Shown here piece by piece: positions 1 through 11,989 of a DNA stretch of 64,000 bases. The stretch is taken from contig NZ_CP109434.1 in NCBI RefSeq assembly GCF_036227105.1, forward strand, positions 2,360,001 to 2,424,000. Direction: 5' to 3'. Within the stretch, counting starts at the first letter, position 1. Every line of letters starts with the position of its first letter. The notes under the pieces are model-generated. The model worked only from the letters and a program-made list of their open reading frames with translations. It was not told the DNA's origin and ran no database searches. This DNA is from Amycolatopsis sp. NBC_01488 (GTDB taxonomy: Bacteria; Actinomycetota; Actinomycetes; Mycobacteriales; Pseudonocardiaceae). The position numbers were made by a program, and so were the translations under genes.

Positions 1-1088
1 CCGAGGTCGTCGCGGACGAACGCCTCGGTCGCGGCGACCGCTTCGCGCAGCGCTTCGTCCTCCTCGCCGAAGAACCGGTAGACGATCTTCCCGGCGTCGG
101 CGTCGAACTCCCACAGCCCGGTGATCCGGCCGCGGTCGACGATCAGGTGGCACGGCGGATCCGCTTCGGCGCCGAGCGTGCCCTTCCCGCCGGGAGCAGG
201 CCGCTGTGCGTCGGCCGGGTCGAGCAGGCGCGGGAGGTCGCGGTGCAGCAGGTGGATGCCGTCGATCCCGGCGACGAGCGCGTAGGACGGCTTGTCCGGC
301 ACGGTGAACGCCGCGAATTCCGCGGCCAATCCCCCAGGTAGCAGAAGATCCGTGCCTTCGATGGGCTCGAGTTCCAATGATTCCACGGCCTTCTTCGCCG
401 CTGCCGCGGTTCGTCCGGAGAACCACCGGAAATGCTTGAGCGACGCCGGTCCGGCCCAGGCGAAGTACCGCCGCGCCAGCTCGGTGTCCACATCGGACGG
501 CGGCGTTCGGGGCGCCCACCGGACGTAGCCGTAGCGCTGCCGGTCCAGCCGTCCGTCGACCGGCACACGCCGGATTTCGCCTCGCGCCTGCAGCCAGCCG
601 AGGGCGAGCGGCAAGGTCGTGGTGACTCCGCGCTTCTTCCCGGCGTCGCCGAGGCTGCGGACGGCGTCGCCCGCTGCGGCCCGCAGCTTCGCCGGGTCGA
701 GCGGCTCGGTCCCGAGCACGCCGAGCACGACTTCGCAGAGCCGGCCGATCTCGGCGCGCGTGACGCCGAGGTGCTTCTCCGCGGCGGCCAGCTCACCCTC
801 GGGTGCTCCCGCGCCGACGGCCAGCCCGAGCGCGAAGTCGGCTTCGGGCAGGACGTACGTGCAGCCGCGCGCCGAGGGCAGTTCGTGGATGTTCAGCCGC
901 GCGACGTCGGCGTCGACCGCCGCGCGCCGCAGGCCGGCGCGGGCGAACAACCCCAGGTAGGGCGCGGAACCGCCGACCGAGCGGGCCCAGCCGGTCCGTT
1001 CGAGGACCTCGGCCGCCGACGCGCCGCGGAGCGTGCCGTCGAGTCCCTGCCGGTGGGCCCACCAGGCCCGCAGCCGCGCTGTCGTCAT
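1..1088 (-). CDS. Winged-helix DNA-binding domain protein (AlkZ/YcaQ-like family), 3' end missing
   Basis: Translating the minus strand from the ATG at 1088 gives an open frame of 362 codons that runs off the left edge, so the C-terminus is missing. The product begins MTTARLRAWWAHRQGL and carries the W-x-x-R-Q-x-L opening and LP.ADF.L patches typical of the winged-helix HTH_42 family, to which the DNA glycosylases AlkZ and YcaQ belong. Later segments (RYFAWAGPASLKHFRWFSG, then a PP.HLIVDRGRI segment) also fit this family. There is no signal peptide or membrane segment, so the protein is cytoplasmic. It is divergent from the hydrolase gene at 1150 across a 61-bp gap. A role in DNA crosslink repair or regulation is inferred from family membership only; substrate is unknown. 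Confidence 0.8.
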   Translation of the reverse strand, partial: MTTARLRAWWAHRQGLDGTLRGASAAEVLERTGWARSVGGSAPYLGLFARAGLRRAAVDADVARLNIHELPSARGCTYVLPEADFALGLAVGAGAPEGELAAAEKHLGVTRAEIGRLCEVVLGVLGTEPLDPAKLRAAAGDAVRSLGDAGKKRGVTTTLPLALGWLQARGEIRRVPVDGRLDRQRYGYVRWAPRTPPSDVDTELARRYFAWAGPASLKHFRWFSGRTAAAAKKAVESLELEPIEGTDLLLPGGLAAEFAAFTVPDKPSYALVAGIDGIHLLHRDLPRLLDPADAQRPAPGGKGTLGAEADPPCHLIVDRGRITGLWEFDADAGKIVYRFFGEEDEALREAVAATEAFVRDDL

Positions 1089-1149
1089 GCGGGCAAGTAT
1101 GGCCGTTCGGCGGGATGCGGCGCCCTGCTCGGTGTGGCGATGATGGATC

Positions 1150-2538
1150 ATGCGCTCGAAATTGCTTGTCGCCGGGCTGGTCCTGGCGCTGACCGCCGCA
1201 CTCGGGGGTGTGGCCGTGGCCGACGCGCGTCCTGGGGGACGACCGAAGCTGACGGATCCGCACCCGTGCCCGGGACAGCCGGGCTTCACCTGCTCGACGC
1301 TGACCGTGCCGCTCGACCACACCGGCCGGCGGCCGGGCACGCTCACCCTGCCGGTCGCGACGTCCGACAACGTGACCGCGCCGAAGGGCGTGCTGCTCTT
1401 CCTCACCGGCGGGCCCGGCCAGGGCGGCGTCCACACCATCACGCGGATCGCCAAGCAACGGCTGCCGGAAGTCGCGAAGGACTACCGGATCGTCATGCTC
1501 GACCAGCGCGGCACCGGCGCCGGCGCGCTGAACTGCCCGGGTCTGCAGGCGCAGGTGGGCAGTTCGGACATCGCGACGCCGATGCCGGACGCGGTCACCG
1601 AGTGCGCGCGGATCCTCGGCGACACGGCACCGCTCTACTCGACCGACCAGAGCGTCGCGGACTTCGACCAGCTCCGCCAGGCGCTGGGCGTGTCGAAGAT
1701 GGTGGTCGACGGCGTCTCGTACGGCTCGTTCACGGCGGCGCGGTACGCGGTCGCGCACCCGGGCAACGTCAGCAAGGTCGTCCTCGACTCGGTGCTCCCG
1801 CACCACGCTGCCGCGTCGGCCTCCCTGTACCTGACGGGGATGACGGCCGAGGCCCGCGTGCTGCGTGCGGCGTGTTCGGCGGCTCCGGCCTGCGGGTTCG
1901 ACCCCGCCGACGACCTCGCGTGGGTGGTCCGCCACCGAGGCACGGCCGATGGCGTGCGGATCTTCGACTTGATCGTGTCGTACGAGTTCGCCGACCCGAC
2001 GTACCGGAACCCGTCGGCGGGCGACGTCATCGGAGCGCTCCACGCGGCGCGCACGGGTTCGCCGACACAGCTGGACGAGCTACTGGAGGCGTACAAACCG
2101 GGCGGCGACGACCCGGCATCGTTCAGCGCGGGCCTCCACGCGGCGACGCTGTGCGCGGACCAGAGGTTCCCCTGGGGCGCGTCATCGTCGCCGATCGCCG
2201 TCCGGCAGCCGTTGCTGTCCTTGACCGCACGTGCCCTGCCGACGTCGGCGACGTGGCCGTACACGACGGAAGTGGCTACGCAGCAGGGTTTCATCCAAAG
2301 CTGCCTGCCGTGGCCGGTCGAGCGCGTCGGCTCGAACCCGGCGTCCCGGCTACCGAACGTCCCGGTGCTGCTGCTGAACGGCGACCGCGACCTGTCGACG
2401 CCGTTGGAGTGGGCGCGGGAGGAGGCGGCTCAGGCACCACAGGGCCGGCTGGTGATCGTGCCGGGCGAGTCCCATTCGATCCAGAACCGCGAGCGCGGCC
2501 ACGCGGGCCGCGACGCGGTGATCAGCTTCCTCGAGTGA
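1150..2538 (+). CDS. Secreted alpha/beta hydrolase, tripeptidyl aminopeptidase (TAP)-like
   Basis: 462 residues. The first 25 or so residues (MRSKLLVAGLVLALTAALGG) form a signal peptide. A GGPGQGG oxyanion-hole segment is near residue 94. The nucleophile elbow GVSYGS has its serine at residue 190, and the C-terminal part has NGDRD (acid D414) and GESHS (H442), giving a complete Ser-Asp-His triad. The arrangement and the late TAP-like C-terminal domain match actinobacterial secreted proteinases and esterases that release N-terminal tri- or dipeptides, but the substrate cannot be read from sequence. It is monocistronic, with a strong terminator immediately downstream. The ATG at 1150 is chosen because it directly precedes the signal peptide. 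Confidence 0.88.
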   Translation: MRSKLLVAGLVLALTAALGGVAVADARPGGRPKLTDPHPCPGQPGFTCSTLTVPLDHTGRRPGTLTLPVATSDNVTAPKGVLLFLTGGPGQGGVHTITRIAKQRLPEVAKDYRIVMLDQRGTGAGALNCPGLQAQVGSSDIATPMPDAVTECARILGDTAPLYSTDQSVADFDQLRQALGVSKMVVDGVSYGSFTAARYAVAHPGNVSKVVLDSVLPHHAAASASLYLTGMTAEARVLRAACSAAPACGFDPADDLAWVVRHRGTADGVRIFDLIVSYEFADPTYRNPSAGDVIGALHAARTGSPTQLDELLEAYKPGGDDPASFSAGLHAATLCADQRFPWGASSSPIAVRQPLLSLTARALPTSATWPYTTEVATQQGFIQSCLPWPVERVGSNPASRLPNVPVLLLNGDRDLSTPLEWAREEAAQAPQGRLVIVPGESHSIQNRERGHAGRDAVISFLE

Positions 2539-2545
2539 CGAAAGT

Positions 2546-2577
2546 GGCCTGCCCCGGGATTCGGGGCAGGCCCTTTT
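2546..2577 (+). terminator. Rho-independent terminator of the hydrolase gene
   Basis: A perfect 10-bp stem (2546-2555 pairing with 2563-2572, GGCCTGCCCC and its complement) with a 7-nt loop is followed by CTTTTG. It begins 8 bases after the hydrolase stop and protects the convergent tRNA-Ala gene from read-through. Confidence 0.8.
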
Positions 2578-2599
2578 GTGCACTGTCTTTCGTGCGCTG

Positions 2600-2672
2600 T
2601 GGAGCTGAGGGGAATCGAACCCCTGACCCCCGCCTTGCAAAGGCGGTGCTCTACCAATTGAGCTACAGCCCC
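2600..2672 (-). tRNA. alaT: tRNA-Ala (anticodon TGC)
   Basis: A 73-nt cloverleaf on the minus strand: acceptor arm GGGGCTG pairing with CAGCTCC, D-arm GCTCAATTGGTAGAGC, anticodon stem CCGCC/GGCGG around the loop TTTGCAA (anticodon TGC), and T-arm AGGGGTTCGATTCCCCT. The discriminator base is A and CCA is not encoded. With tRNA-Ile at 4453-4526 it forms the ileT/alaT pair that sits downstream of gyrA in mycobacteria; here gene debris and the YCII gene separate the two. Confidence 0.97.
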
Positions 2673-2698
2673 GGGTGCGGGCTTTCGCCCGCGGAGAC

Positions 2699-2866
2699 TC
2701 AGTTGTGGGACGCACCCGCCGGCTTGGCCGGGGTGGTGCCGTTGTTCGAGGGGACCGGCGCGGTCGCCTCGCGCCAGAGGTCGGCTTCCGCCTTGGCCGC
2801 CTTGTTGCGCTTCACGACGAACAGGACGCCGCCCGCGATGACCGCGAGTGCCAGCAGCTTCTTCAC
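2699..2866 (-). CDS. DLW-39 family small membrane protein
   Basis: A 55-residue protein starting at a GTG (2866): MKKLLALAVIAGGVLFVVKR, then a basic stretch, then EADLWREATAP and a Thr/Pro-rich tail. The N-terminal hydrophobic helix (about residues 3-18) followed by positive charge predicts a single-pass protein with its tail in the cytoplasm. The DLW motif at residues 29-31 and the short length define the actinobacterial DLW-39 family, whose function is not known. A ribosome-binding sequence AGAAGGGGG lies 8-10 bases upstream of the GTG. It lies directly upstream of tRNA-Ala on the same strand, as such genes do in related genomes. Confidence 0.85.
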   Translation of the reverse strand: MKKLLALAVIAGGVLFVVKRNKAAKAEADLWREATAPVPSNNGTTPAKPAGASHN

Positions 2867-2941
2867 CGAAGCCCCCTTCTCAGCTTGCTTCCCTTACCCC
2901 GCGATGCTACTGCACCGGTCCCCGGTGCCGTCGGGGCGGTG

Positions 2942-2955
2942 GTTCCACGTGGAAC
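2942..2955. promoter_or_regulatory. parS-like ParB-binding site (GTTCCACGTGGAAC)
   Basis: A perfect 14-bp palindrome that extends to 18 bp (TGGTTCCACGTGGAACCA, 2940-2957). It differs from the actinobacterial parS consensus GTTTCACGTGAAAC by two symmetrical T/C changes that also occur singly in the sites at 19980, 20028 and 20868. It lies in non-coding DNA about 12 kb from oriC on the opposite side from parAB, within the distance at which origin-proximal parS sites are usually found. Confidence 0.75.
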
Positions 2956-3146
2956 CAGGAGTTCGCAGGTAACGCACGTCACACGGGGTGGGAAATACCG
3001 GGACGGGGTGTCCCGTTGTACCCACTGGTCGGTGCGCCCACCGTGTCCCCCGGGCCTCAACCACTGCCTTCGCGGAGTTCCGTCCGGCTGGAGCCGCGAA
3101 GCGCCACTTCGCCGAGAGGCGACCGTGGCGCATCGACCGTGACACT

Positions 3147-3182
3147 CAGCCCTGCCGGTTCATTCTCTTCCCGGCAGGGCTG
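3147..3182 (-). terminator. Terminator hairpin of the YCII gene
   Basis: A perfect 12-bp stem (CAGCCCTGCCGG pairing with CCGGCAGGGCTG, 3147-3158 and 3171-3182) lies 8 bases beyond the stop codon of the minus-strand YCII gene. It lacks a good T-run, as is common for actinobacterial terminators. Confidence 0.65.
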
Positions 3183-3190
3183 ACCTGTAT

Positions 3191-3604
3191 CTAGGCGTCC
3201 TCGCCCCTCGGCGCGGACCCACCGTAGAACGGCCGGACCTCGAGCCACTCGTGGATCGGCTCACCGCCGGGCCCGGGAGCGGCGGACAGCTCCGCGGCCA
3301 GCTCGACCGCGCGGTCCCACGAGTCCACGTCGATGACGTACCAGCCGGCGATGAGGTCCTTGGTCTCGGCGAACGGCCCATCCGTCACCGGCGGACGGCC
3401 CGCGCCGCCGGACCGGACGAATGTGCCCTCGGGCGACAGCCCCTGAGTGTCGACGAACTCGCCACTTTCTTCCAGGCGAGCCGCGAAGTCACGCATGAAC
3501 CGAACGTGCGCGTCGACCTCTCCCGGCGTCCACTGGTCCATCGGCGGAAACTCGACGGCGGGGGCCGGGCCGCCGCGGTAGTGCTTCAGCAGCAGGTACT
3601 TCAT
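3191..3604 (-). CDS. YCII-related (DGPF domain) protein
   Basis: 137 residues starting at ATG 3604 with a clear Shine-Dalgarno (AAGAAGGAG) upstream. The sequence MKYLLLKHYRGG, the PMDQWTP...EVDAHVRFM segment and the motif VTDGPFAETKD identify the YCII/DGPF family, small ferredoxin-like dimers found throughout actinobacteria. These are often encoded next to ECF sigma factors, although none is adjacent here. The biochemical role is unresolved for the family. Length is normal and no residues appear lost. An earlier in-frame start would add a non-conserved arginine-rich stretch and is rejected. Confidence 0.88.
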   Translation of the reverse strand: MKYLLLKHYRGGPAPAVEFPPMDQWTPGEVDAHVRFMRDFAARLEESGEFVDTQGLSPEGTFVRSGGAGRPPVTDGPFAETKDLIAGWYVIDVDSWDRAVELAAELSAAPGPGGEPIHEWLEVRPFYGGSAPRGEDA

Positions 3605-3879
3605 GGTCGTCTCCTTCTTGGTCGCTGACGCCCCGGGACGAAGCCGCTTCCAGGATTTCGACATCGAAGTTCGCCCTGGCCGACCAGGCCCGAGTGGCCA
3701 CCCCCGGCCGAGCGAGAGATCCCCATCGTCCTGCTGAGCCCACAGCAACAACCCATGCAGGCCAAGATCACGGCTTTCTCAAGGTCGATTCACGACGACG
3801 ATGCCGGGGCGCAATACGGGCAAGAGTGGCTTTCAGCGCTGGTAATTCAGCTGCACCGGACGCGCGACCGTGTCAGCAC

Positions 3880-4050
3880 ATGCTTCCACGACACGCAGAC
3901 CCTTTCGATCTGAGTGGGAAATACGCACTTGTCACTGGCGGCGCCAAGGGCATTGGGATGATGATCGCGCGCGGCGATCTGCGGGCGGGCGCCCGCGTCG
4001 TCATCAGCTCACGCAACGCAGACGCGTGCGCGGAGGCCGAGCGCGATCAC
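3880..4050 (+). pseudogene. Short-chain dehydrogenase/reductase N-terminal remnant
   Basis: Within a longer open frame (3694-4380) residues encoded from 3880 read DPFDLSGKYALVTGGAKGIG followed by a beta-strand and an SSRNADACAEAE segment. This is the first Rossmann unit (TGxxxGxG cofactor loop) of an SDR oxidoreductase. The catalytic S-Y-K region is absent, because after about 4045 the sequence stops resembling SDRs. I read it as the 5' scar of a deleted gene. The frame stays open into the next fragment, which is expected by chance in DNA of this composition. Confidence 0.7.
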
Positions 4051-4119
4051 CTGTTTCACCTTGCGCGGCAGTCCAGGGCACCCAGCGGTCCACGCCGCCG
4101 GCGACCCGCCGTGACGGTG

Positions 4120-4299
4120 CGTCCGGCGCTTCAGCAAGTGCTCGACGCCATCACCGATGCGCCGGCGTGGATTTGCAACGGCCGTTATGACGTGCTAGCC
4201 ATGAATCACCTTGCCCGCGCGCGGTATTCGCCGGTGCTGGCCGACGCGCGACGGCCGGCGAACACCGCGCGGTTCGTGTATCTGGATCCCGAATCAGCA
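4120..4299 (+). pseudogene. MmyB-like transcriptional regulator fragment
   Basis: Read in the same frame as the SDR scar. The peptide RPALQQVLDAITDAPAWICN and the following GRYDVLAMNHLARARYSPVL and NTARFVYLDPES segments match the start of the MmyB-like ligand-binding domain that normally follows an HTH_31/XRE domain in actinobacterial regulators. Neither the upstream helix-turn-helix domain nor the remainder of the MmyB domain is present, so this is an internal fragment and cannot encode a working regulator. Confidence 0.7.
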
Positions 4300-4410
4300 A
4301 AGACGCGCCCGCCGGCACGGGGACCGCGGACGGCCCAGCCCTATTGGCGTCGTGGGCGGCCAGCCAGGAGAAGCCACTGACAGTCACTCAGTTTGTCAGG
4401 CAGGCAGCAA

Positions 4411-4444
4411 AAAGCCCGGTTCACCAACGTGTGAACCGGGCTTT
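4411..4444 (-). terminator. Terminator of tRNA-Ile
   Basis: A perfect 14-bp stem (AAAGCCCGGTTCAC at 4411-4424 with GTGAACCGGGCTTT at 4431-4444) is followed on the minus strand by further T residues, giving CTTTTT. It lies 9 bases beyond the 3' end of the minus-strand tRNA-Ile gene. Confidence 0.85.
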
Positions 4445-4452
4445 GACCTGCG

Positions 4453-4526
4453 TGGGCCTACCAGGACTTGAACCTGGGACCTCTTCGTTATCAGCGAAGC
4501 GCTCTAACCGCCTGAGCTATAGGCCC
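4453..4526 (-). tRNA. ileT: tRNA-Ile (anticodon GAT)
   Basis: A 74-nt cloverleaf: acceptor GGGCCTA pairing with TAGGCCC, D-arm GCTCAGGCGGTTAGAGC, anticodon loop CTGATAA (GAT), and T-arm CCAGGTTCAAGTCCTGG. Discriminator A, no encoded CCA. It lies just downstream of the DUF3566 gene on the same strand, the conserved mycobacterial arrangement gyrB-gyrA-membrane protein-ileT. Confidence 0.97.
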
Positions 4527-4575
4527 TTGAACGAGGAGAACTTTACAGGACCCCCGAGGGGGCCCTGCAACCGGG

Positions 4576-5262
4576 TTACTCCCGTTCCGACAGGGTGACC
4601 TCGAGGCCGCCGGCGAGGTCGGCCGACACGTTGTAGATGAACGCGCTGACCGTGGCCAGGGCCGACACCAGGACGATGTTGATCGCGCCGAGGATGGCCG
4701 CGATGCCGAACACGCGGCCCGCGCTGATCAGCGGTTCCGAGGACGCGTTGGCGCCTTCGCCGCCCACCAGGGACGAGTACGTTCCGTTCAGCTTGTCCCA
4801 CACGCCCATGCCGTCGAGGACCGTGTACAGGACGCCGACCGCCACCAGCCAGACGAAGAACATCGCGACGCCCAGTACCAGGGACAGCTTCAGGACCGAC
4901 CACGGGTCGAACCGCTTCACCTGCAGCGAGGCCCGGCGGGGGCCGCGGCCCGGGCGGCGCAGGGCGCTCGGGCGGGCTCGCTGGCTGGAGGCCGACGGGA
5001 CCGCCGCCGCGGACGGCTCGCCGCTCGGGGGTGTGTCGCTGCCGCCGAAGAGGCTCTGGGCCGCGGTGCCCGTCACCACCGGCCGCTGGTCGGCGGAGAC
5101 GGGCTGCGTCTCGCCGGCCGGCGGCTCGGGCTTGTAGAGCGCTTCGTCCGTGGCAATCCCGACCGTCGCTTCGGCGTCGCCGTCCTTGCCGACCCGCTGC
5201 CAGGGTGGGCTCGCCGGAGTCCCGTTCGAACCCGCTGCCTCGGGATTCTCGGATGGTGTCAC
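4576..5262 (-). CDS. DUF3566 membrane protein encoded downstream of gyrA
   Basis: 228 residues from a GTG start. Residues 1 to about 110 are proline/alanine-rich and probably disordered. The conserved DUF3566 part begins near residue 112 with LQVKRFDPWSVLKLS and holds two membrane helices (VLGVAMFFVWLVAVGVLYTV and, later, IAAILGAINIVLVSALATV). The extramembrane loop between them contains GVWDKLN. The family is actinobacterial and the gene sits after gyrA in many of these genomes, including the Rv0007 position in M. tuberculosis. Its function is unknown. The 49-bp gap to gyrA suggests co-transcription. Confidence 0.88.
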   Translation of the reverse strand: MTPSENPEAAGSNGTPASPPWQRVGKDGDAEATVGIATDEALYKPEPPAGETQPVSADQRPVVTGTAAQSLFGGSDTPPSGEPSAAAVPSASSQRARPSALRRPGRGPRRASLQVKRFDPWSVLKLSLVLGVAMFFVWLVAVGVLYTVLDGMGVWDKLNGTYSSLVGGEGANASSEPLISAGRVFGIAAILGAINIVLVSALATVSAFIYNVSADLAGGLEVTLSERE

Positions 5263-5311
5263 GAAGAGTCAGTCCTTACCCGTGCCGTGGGGCCGCCGTC
5301 GGAGAGCAAAC

Positions 5312-7867
<2,556 letters not shown>

Positions 7868-7915
7868 GAGGTCCTTCTCGTGGGGGCGGTCCTGGGGGAC
7901 AGAGAACGGGGACGG

Positions 7916-9982
<2,067 letters not shown>

Positions 9983-10080
9983 TCACAGACGGACGAAATC
10001 GGTCCGAGCCGAGTCTTGACGTATCTCGGGAGGTCTGAATGCGTTCTCGGGGCATTCAACCGAGCATCGCGCAACCCGGG

Positions 10081-10848
10081 TCAGCCGTACGTGTCACGCG
10101 GGCCGCGGCCCGGCACGTGGCGGGGCCCTTTCCGCCAGCTCGGGGCGGTCGGCCCCTGGATCCGCATGCGCTTGACGACGCCGTTGCCGACCCCCGCCGC
10201 GATCTTGTGCAGCAGCTTTCCCTGCAGCAACCGGAGCTGGGTGGCCCACGCCGTGGAGCTGGCGCGGACGGTGAGCTCGCCGTCCTTCAGCACGACGGGC
10301 TGGGCGTGTTCGGCGACGTCTTCGCCGACCAGCCGGGCCCACTGGGCGAAGACCCGGGCGGTCGTGACGCTCTCGTTCCAGCCGCGGTCGCTGACCAGCC
10401 GCGAGACGAGCCGGCCGAGCGGCTGCGGGTCGCGCGGGTCCGCCCCCGGTCCCGACCAGCGGCGACGCCGCGGGTTCTGGCCCCCGCCGCCGACAGCGCG
10501 CCGCCGGTACCCCGGTGAGGTGCCGCGTTCCTTGGCCTTCGCCTTGGCCGCTTCGAGCGCGGCGTGGGCCAGGTCCCGGCCGGTGGTCCCGTTCGGAGCA
10601 GCGCCGTTCTCACTCTGCGTGCTCGAAGCGGCGTTCCCGGGTGGGTTACCCCCCGCGCGGGGGGTGTCAAGCGGCCGATTCGGGGTTTTGGTCACACGCG
10701 GCGATAACCCGGGCACGGGTTTATCCACACTGTCCACAGGTTTGTCCCCAGATCGGTGGGTAACTGCTGTGTCGGCGGTCACACGGGGTGTGCGACTTGA
10801 TCTTGCCGGGGGCCGTTCGGCCTGTTCAGCCACGCGAAATCTCACCAT
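10081..10848 (-). CDS. dciA: DciA/DUF721 protein, probable replicative helicase loader
   Basis: 255 residues. The N-terminal ~140 residues are Pro/Arg-rich and disordered. The conserved DUF721 core runs from about residue 145 ([20 protein letters not shown]) through [20 protein letters not shown] and [20 protein letters not shown]. The DUF721 family has been linked to DnaB loading (DciA) in bacteria lacking DnaC/DnaI. The start overlaps the recF 3' end by 23 bp (ATG 10848; a GTG at 10845 is an alternative), so the gene is coupled to recF, as Rv0004 is in mycobacteria. Three DnaA-box-like sequences lie in its coding sequence (10721-10750). Confidence 0.9.
   Translation of the reverse strand: MVRFRVAEQAERPPARSSRTPRVTADTAVTHRSGDKPVDSVDKPVPGLSPRVTKTPNRPLDTPRAGGNPPGNAASSTQSENGAAPNGTTGRDLAHAALEAAKAKAKERGTSPGYRRRAVGGGGQNPRRRRWSGPGADPRDPQPLGRLVSRLVSDRGWNESVTTARVFAQWARLVGEDVAEHAQPVVLKDGELTVRASSTAWATQLRLLQGKLLHKIAAGVGNGVVKRMRIQGPTAPSWRKGPRHVPGRGPRDTYG
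10721..10750 (+). promoter_or_regulatory. Three DnaA-box-like 9-mers inside dciA
   Basis: TTATCCACA (10721-10729, the classical consensus), CTGTCCACA (10730-10738) and TTGTCCCCA (10742-10750) lie in tandem in the disordered-linker coding part of dciA. All have the same orientation. They could be a DnaA-binding outpost near oriC. Binding is inferred from sequence only. Confidence 0.5.
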
Positions 10849-11980
10849 CCGCCACCACGAACCGGCTCCCGGCCAGCTCTTCGGGCACGTCTTCGTCGAC
10901 CGCGGCGGTCACCAGCACCTGTTCGGCGCTCGCGGCCACCTCGGCCAGCCGGGCCCGGCGCTTGCGGTCCAGCTCGGCGAACACGTCGTCGAGCAGCAGC
11001 ACCGGCTCACCCGCTTCCGCACGCAGCAGCTCGTAGCTGCCGAGGCGGAGAGCCAGCGCGAACGACCACGACTCGCCGTGGCTCGCGTAGCCCTTGGCCG
11101 GCGTCTCGCCCAGGATCAGCTCCAGCTCGTCCCGGTGCGGGCCGACCAGGCTGATCCCGCGCTCGAGTTCGGCCTTCCGAGCCTCGCCGAGCGCCTTGAG
11201 TAAGACGTCCTTGAGGACCTCGGGTTGCGCCCGTTCGCCATCCGGTACGCCGTACGTCTCCGGCAGGGCCGCGCCCAGCGAAGACCGGTATGAGATCTTC
11301 GCCGGCCGGGAGTCCGGAGCGACCCCCAGATACGCCGAAGCCGCGTACGGCCCGAGGTCCGCGACGAGGTTCAGGCGCGCGGCCAGCAGCTCCGCGGCCG
11401 CCACCGAGAGGTGGTCGTCCCAGACTTCCAGCGTCGACAGCGCGTACGGGTCTTCGCGACCCGTACGCCGTTTCCCAGCCGTCTTGAGCAGGGCGTTGCG
11501 CTGCTTCAGCACCTTCTCGTAGTCGGCCCGGACCCCCGCGTACCGCGGCGCGCGCAGCACCAGGAGCTCGTCGAGGAACCGGCGTCGCTCACCCGGGTCT
11601 CCTCGGACGAGCGCCAGGTCCTCCGGCGAGAACAGCACCGTGCGCAGGATCCCGAGCACGTCGCGCGGCCGGCCGACCGCACCGCGGTTGACCCGGGCGC
11701 GGTTCGCGCGACCGTTGGTGATCTCGAGCTCGACGGTCAGCTCGCGGTCGTCGTTGACCACCGCGACCCGCACCAGCGCGCGTTCGCAGCCGTGCCGGAT
11801 CAGCGGCGCGTCCGTCGCGACGCGGTGCGAGCCCAGCGTCGCGACGTACCCGATCGCTTCGAGCAGGTTGGTCTTGCCGCGACCGTTCTGGCCGACCAGC
11901 ACGGTCGGCCCCTTTTCGAGCGGGAGATCGGCCTGGGGCCAGGAGCGGAAGTCGGTGACCTGCAGGTGACGCAGATACAC
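10826..11980 (-). CDS. recF: DNA replication/repair protein RecF
   Basis: 384 residues. RecF is an SMC-like ATPase that with RecO and RecR loads RecA at gaps. The N-terminus [14 protein letters not shown], Walker [16 protein letters not shown] (near residues 32-46), an ABC-signature region [16 protein letters not shown] and Walker [16 protein letters not shown] are all present. The GTG start at 11980 has AAGGAG 7 bases upstream, overlapping the stop codon of gnd, so gnd and recF are translationally coupled. The 3' end overlaps dciA. Confidence 0.97.
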   Translation of the reverse strand: MYLRHLQVTDFRSWPQADLPLEKGPTVLVGQNGRGKTNLLEAIGYVATLGSHRVATDAPLIRHGCERALVRVAVVNDDRELTVELEITNGRANRARVNRGAVGRPRDVLGILRTVLFSPEDLALVRGDPGERRRFLDELLVLRAPRYAGVRADYEKVLKQRNALLKTAGKRRTGREDPYALSTLEVWDDHLSVAAAELLAARLNLVADLGPYAASAYLGVAPDSRPAKISYRSSLGAALPETYGVPDGERAQPEVLKDVLLKALGEARKAELERGISLVGPHRDELELILGETPAKGYASHGESWSFALALRLGSYELLRAEAGEPVLLLDDVFAELDRKRRARLAEVAASAEQVLVTAAVDEDVPEELAGSRFVVADGEISRG

Positions 11981-11989
11981 CAGAACTCC

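Larger units (their letters stand above)
2867..3190. other. Intergenic region between the DLW-39 and YCII genes
   Basis: These 324 bases hold no credible gene. The short overlapping frames seen on both strands have no start-site support and no recognisable product. They contain a parS-like palindrome (2942-2955), the presumed promoter of the DLW-39 gene, and a terminator hairpin at the YCII end (3147-3182). Confidence 0.6.

Noticed and set aside
432..2972. 846-residue plus-strand frame over the hydrolase and tRNA-Ala
   Set aside because: It runs through the signal-peptide hydrolase and a tRNA gene in another frame, so it cannot be real.
3694..4380. SDR-MmyB fusion as a functional gene
   Set aside because: Both parts are truncated relative to their families. 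The catalytic half of the SDR and the HTH of the regulator are missing.
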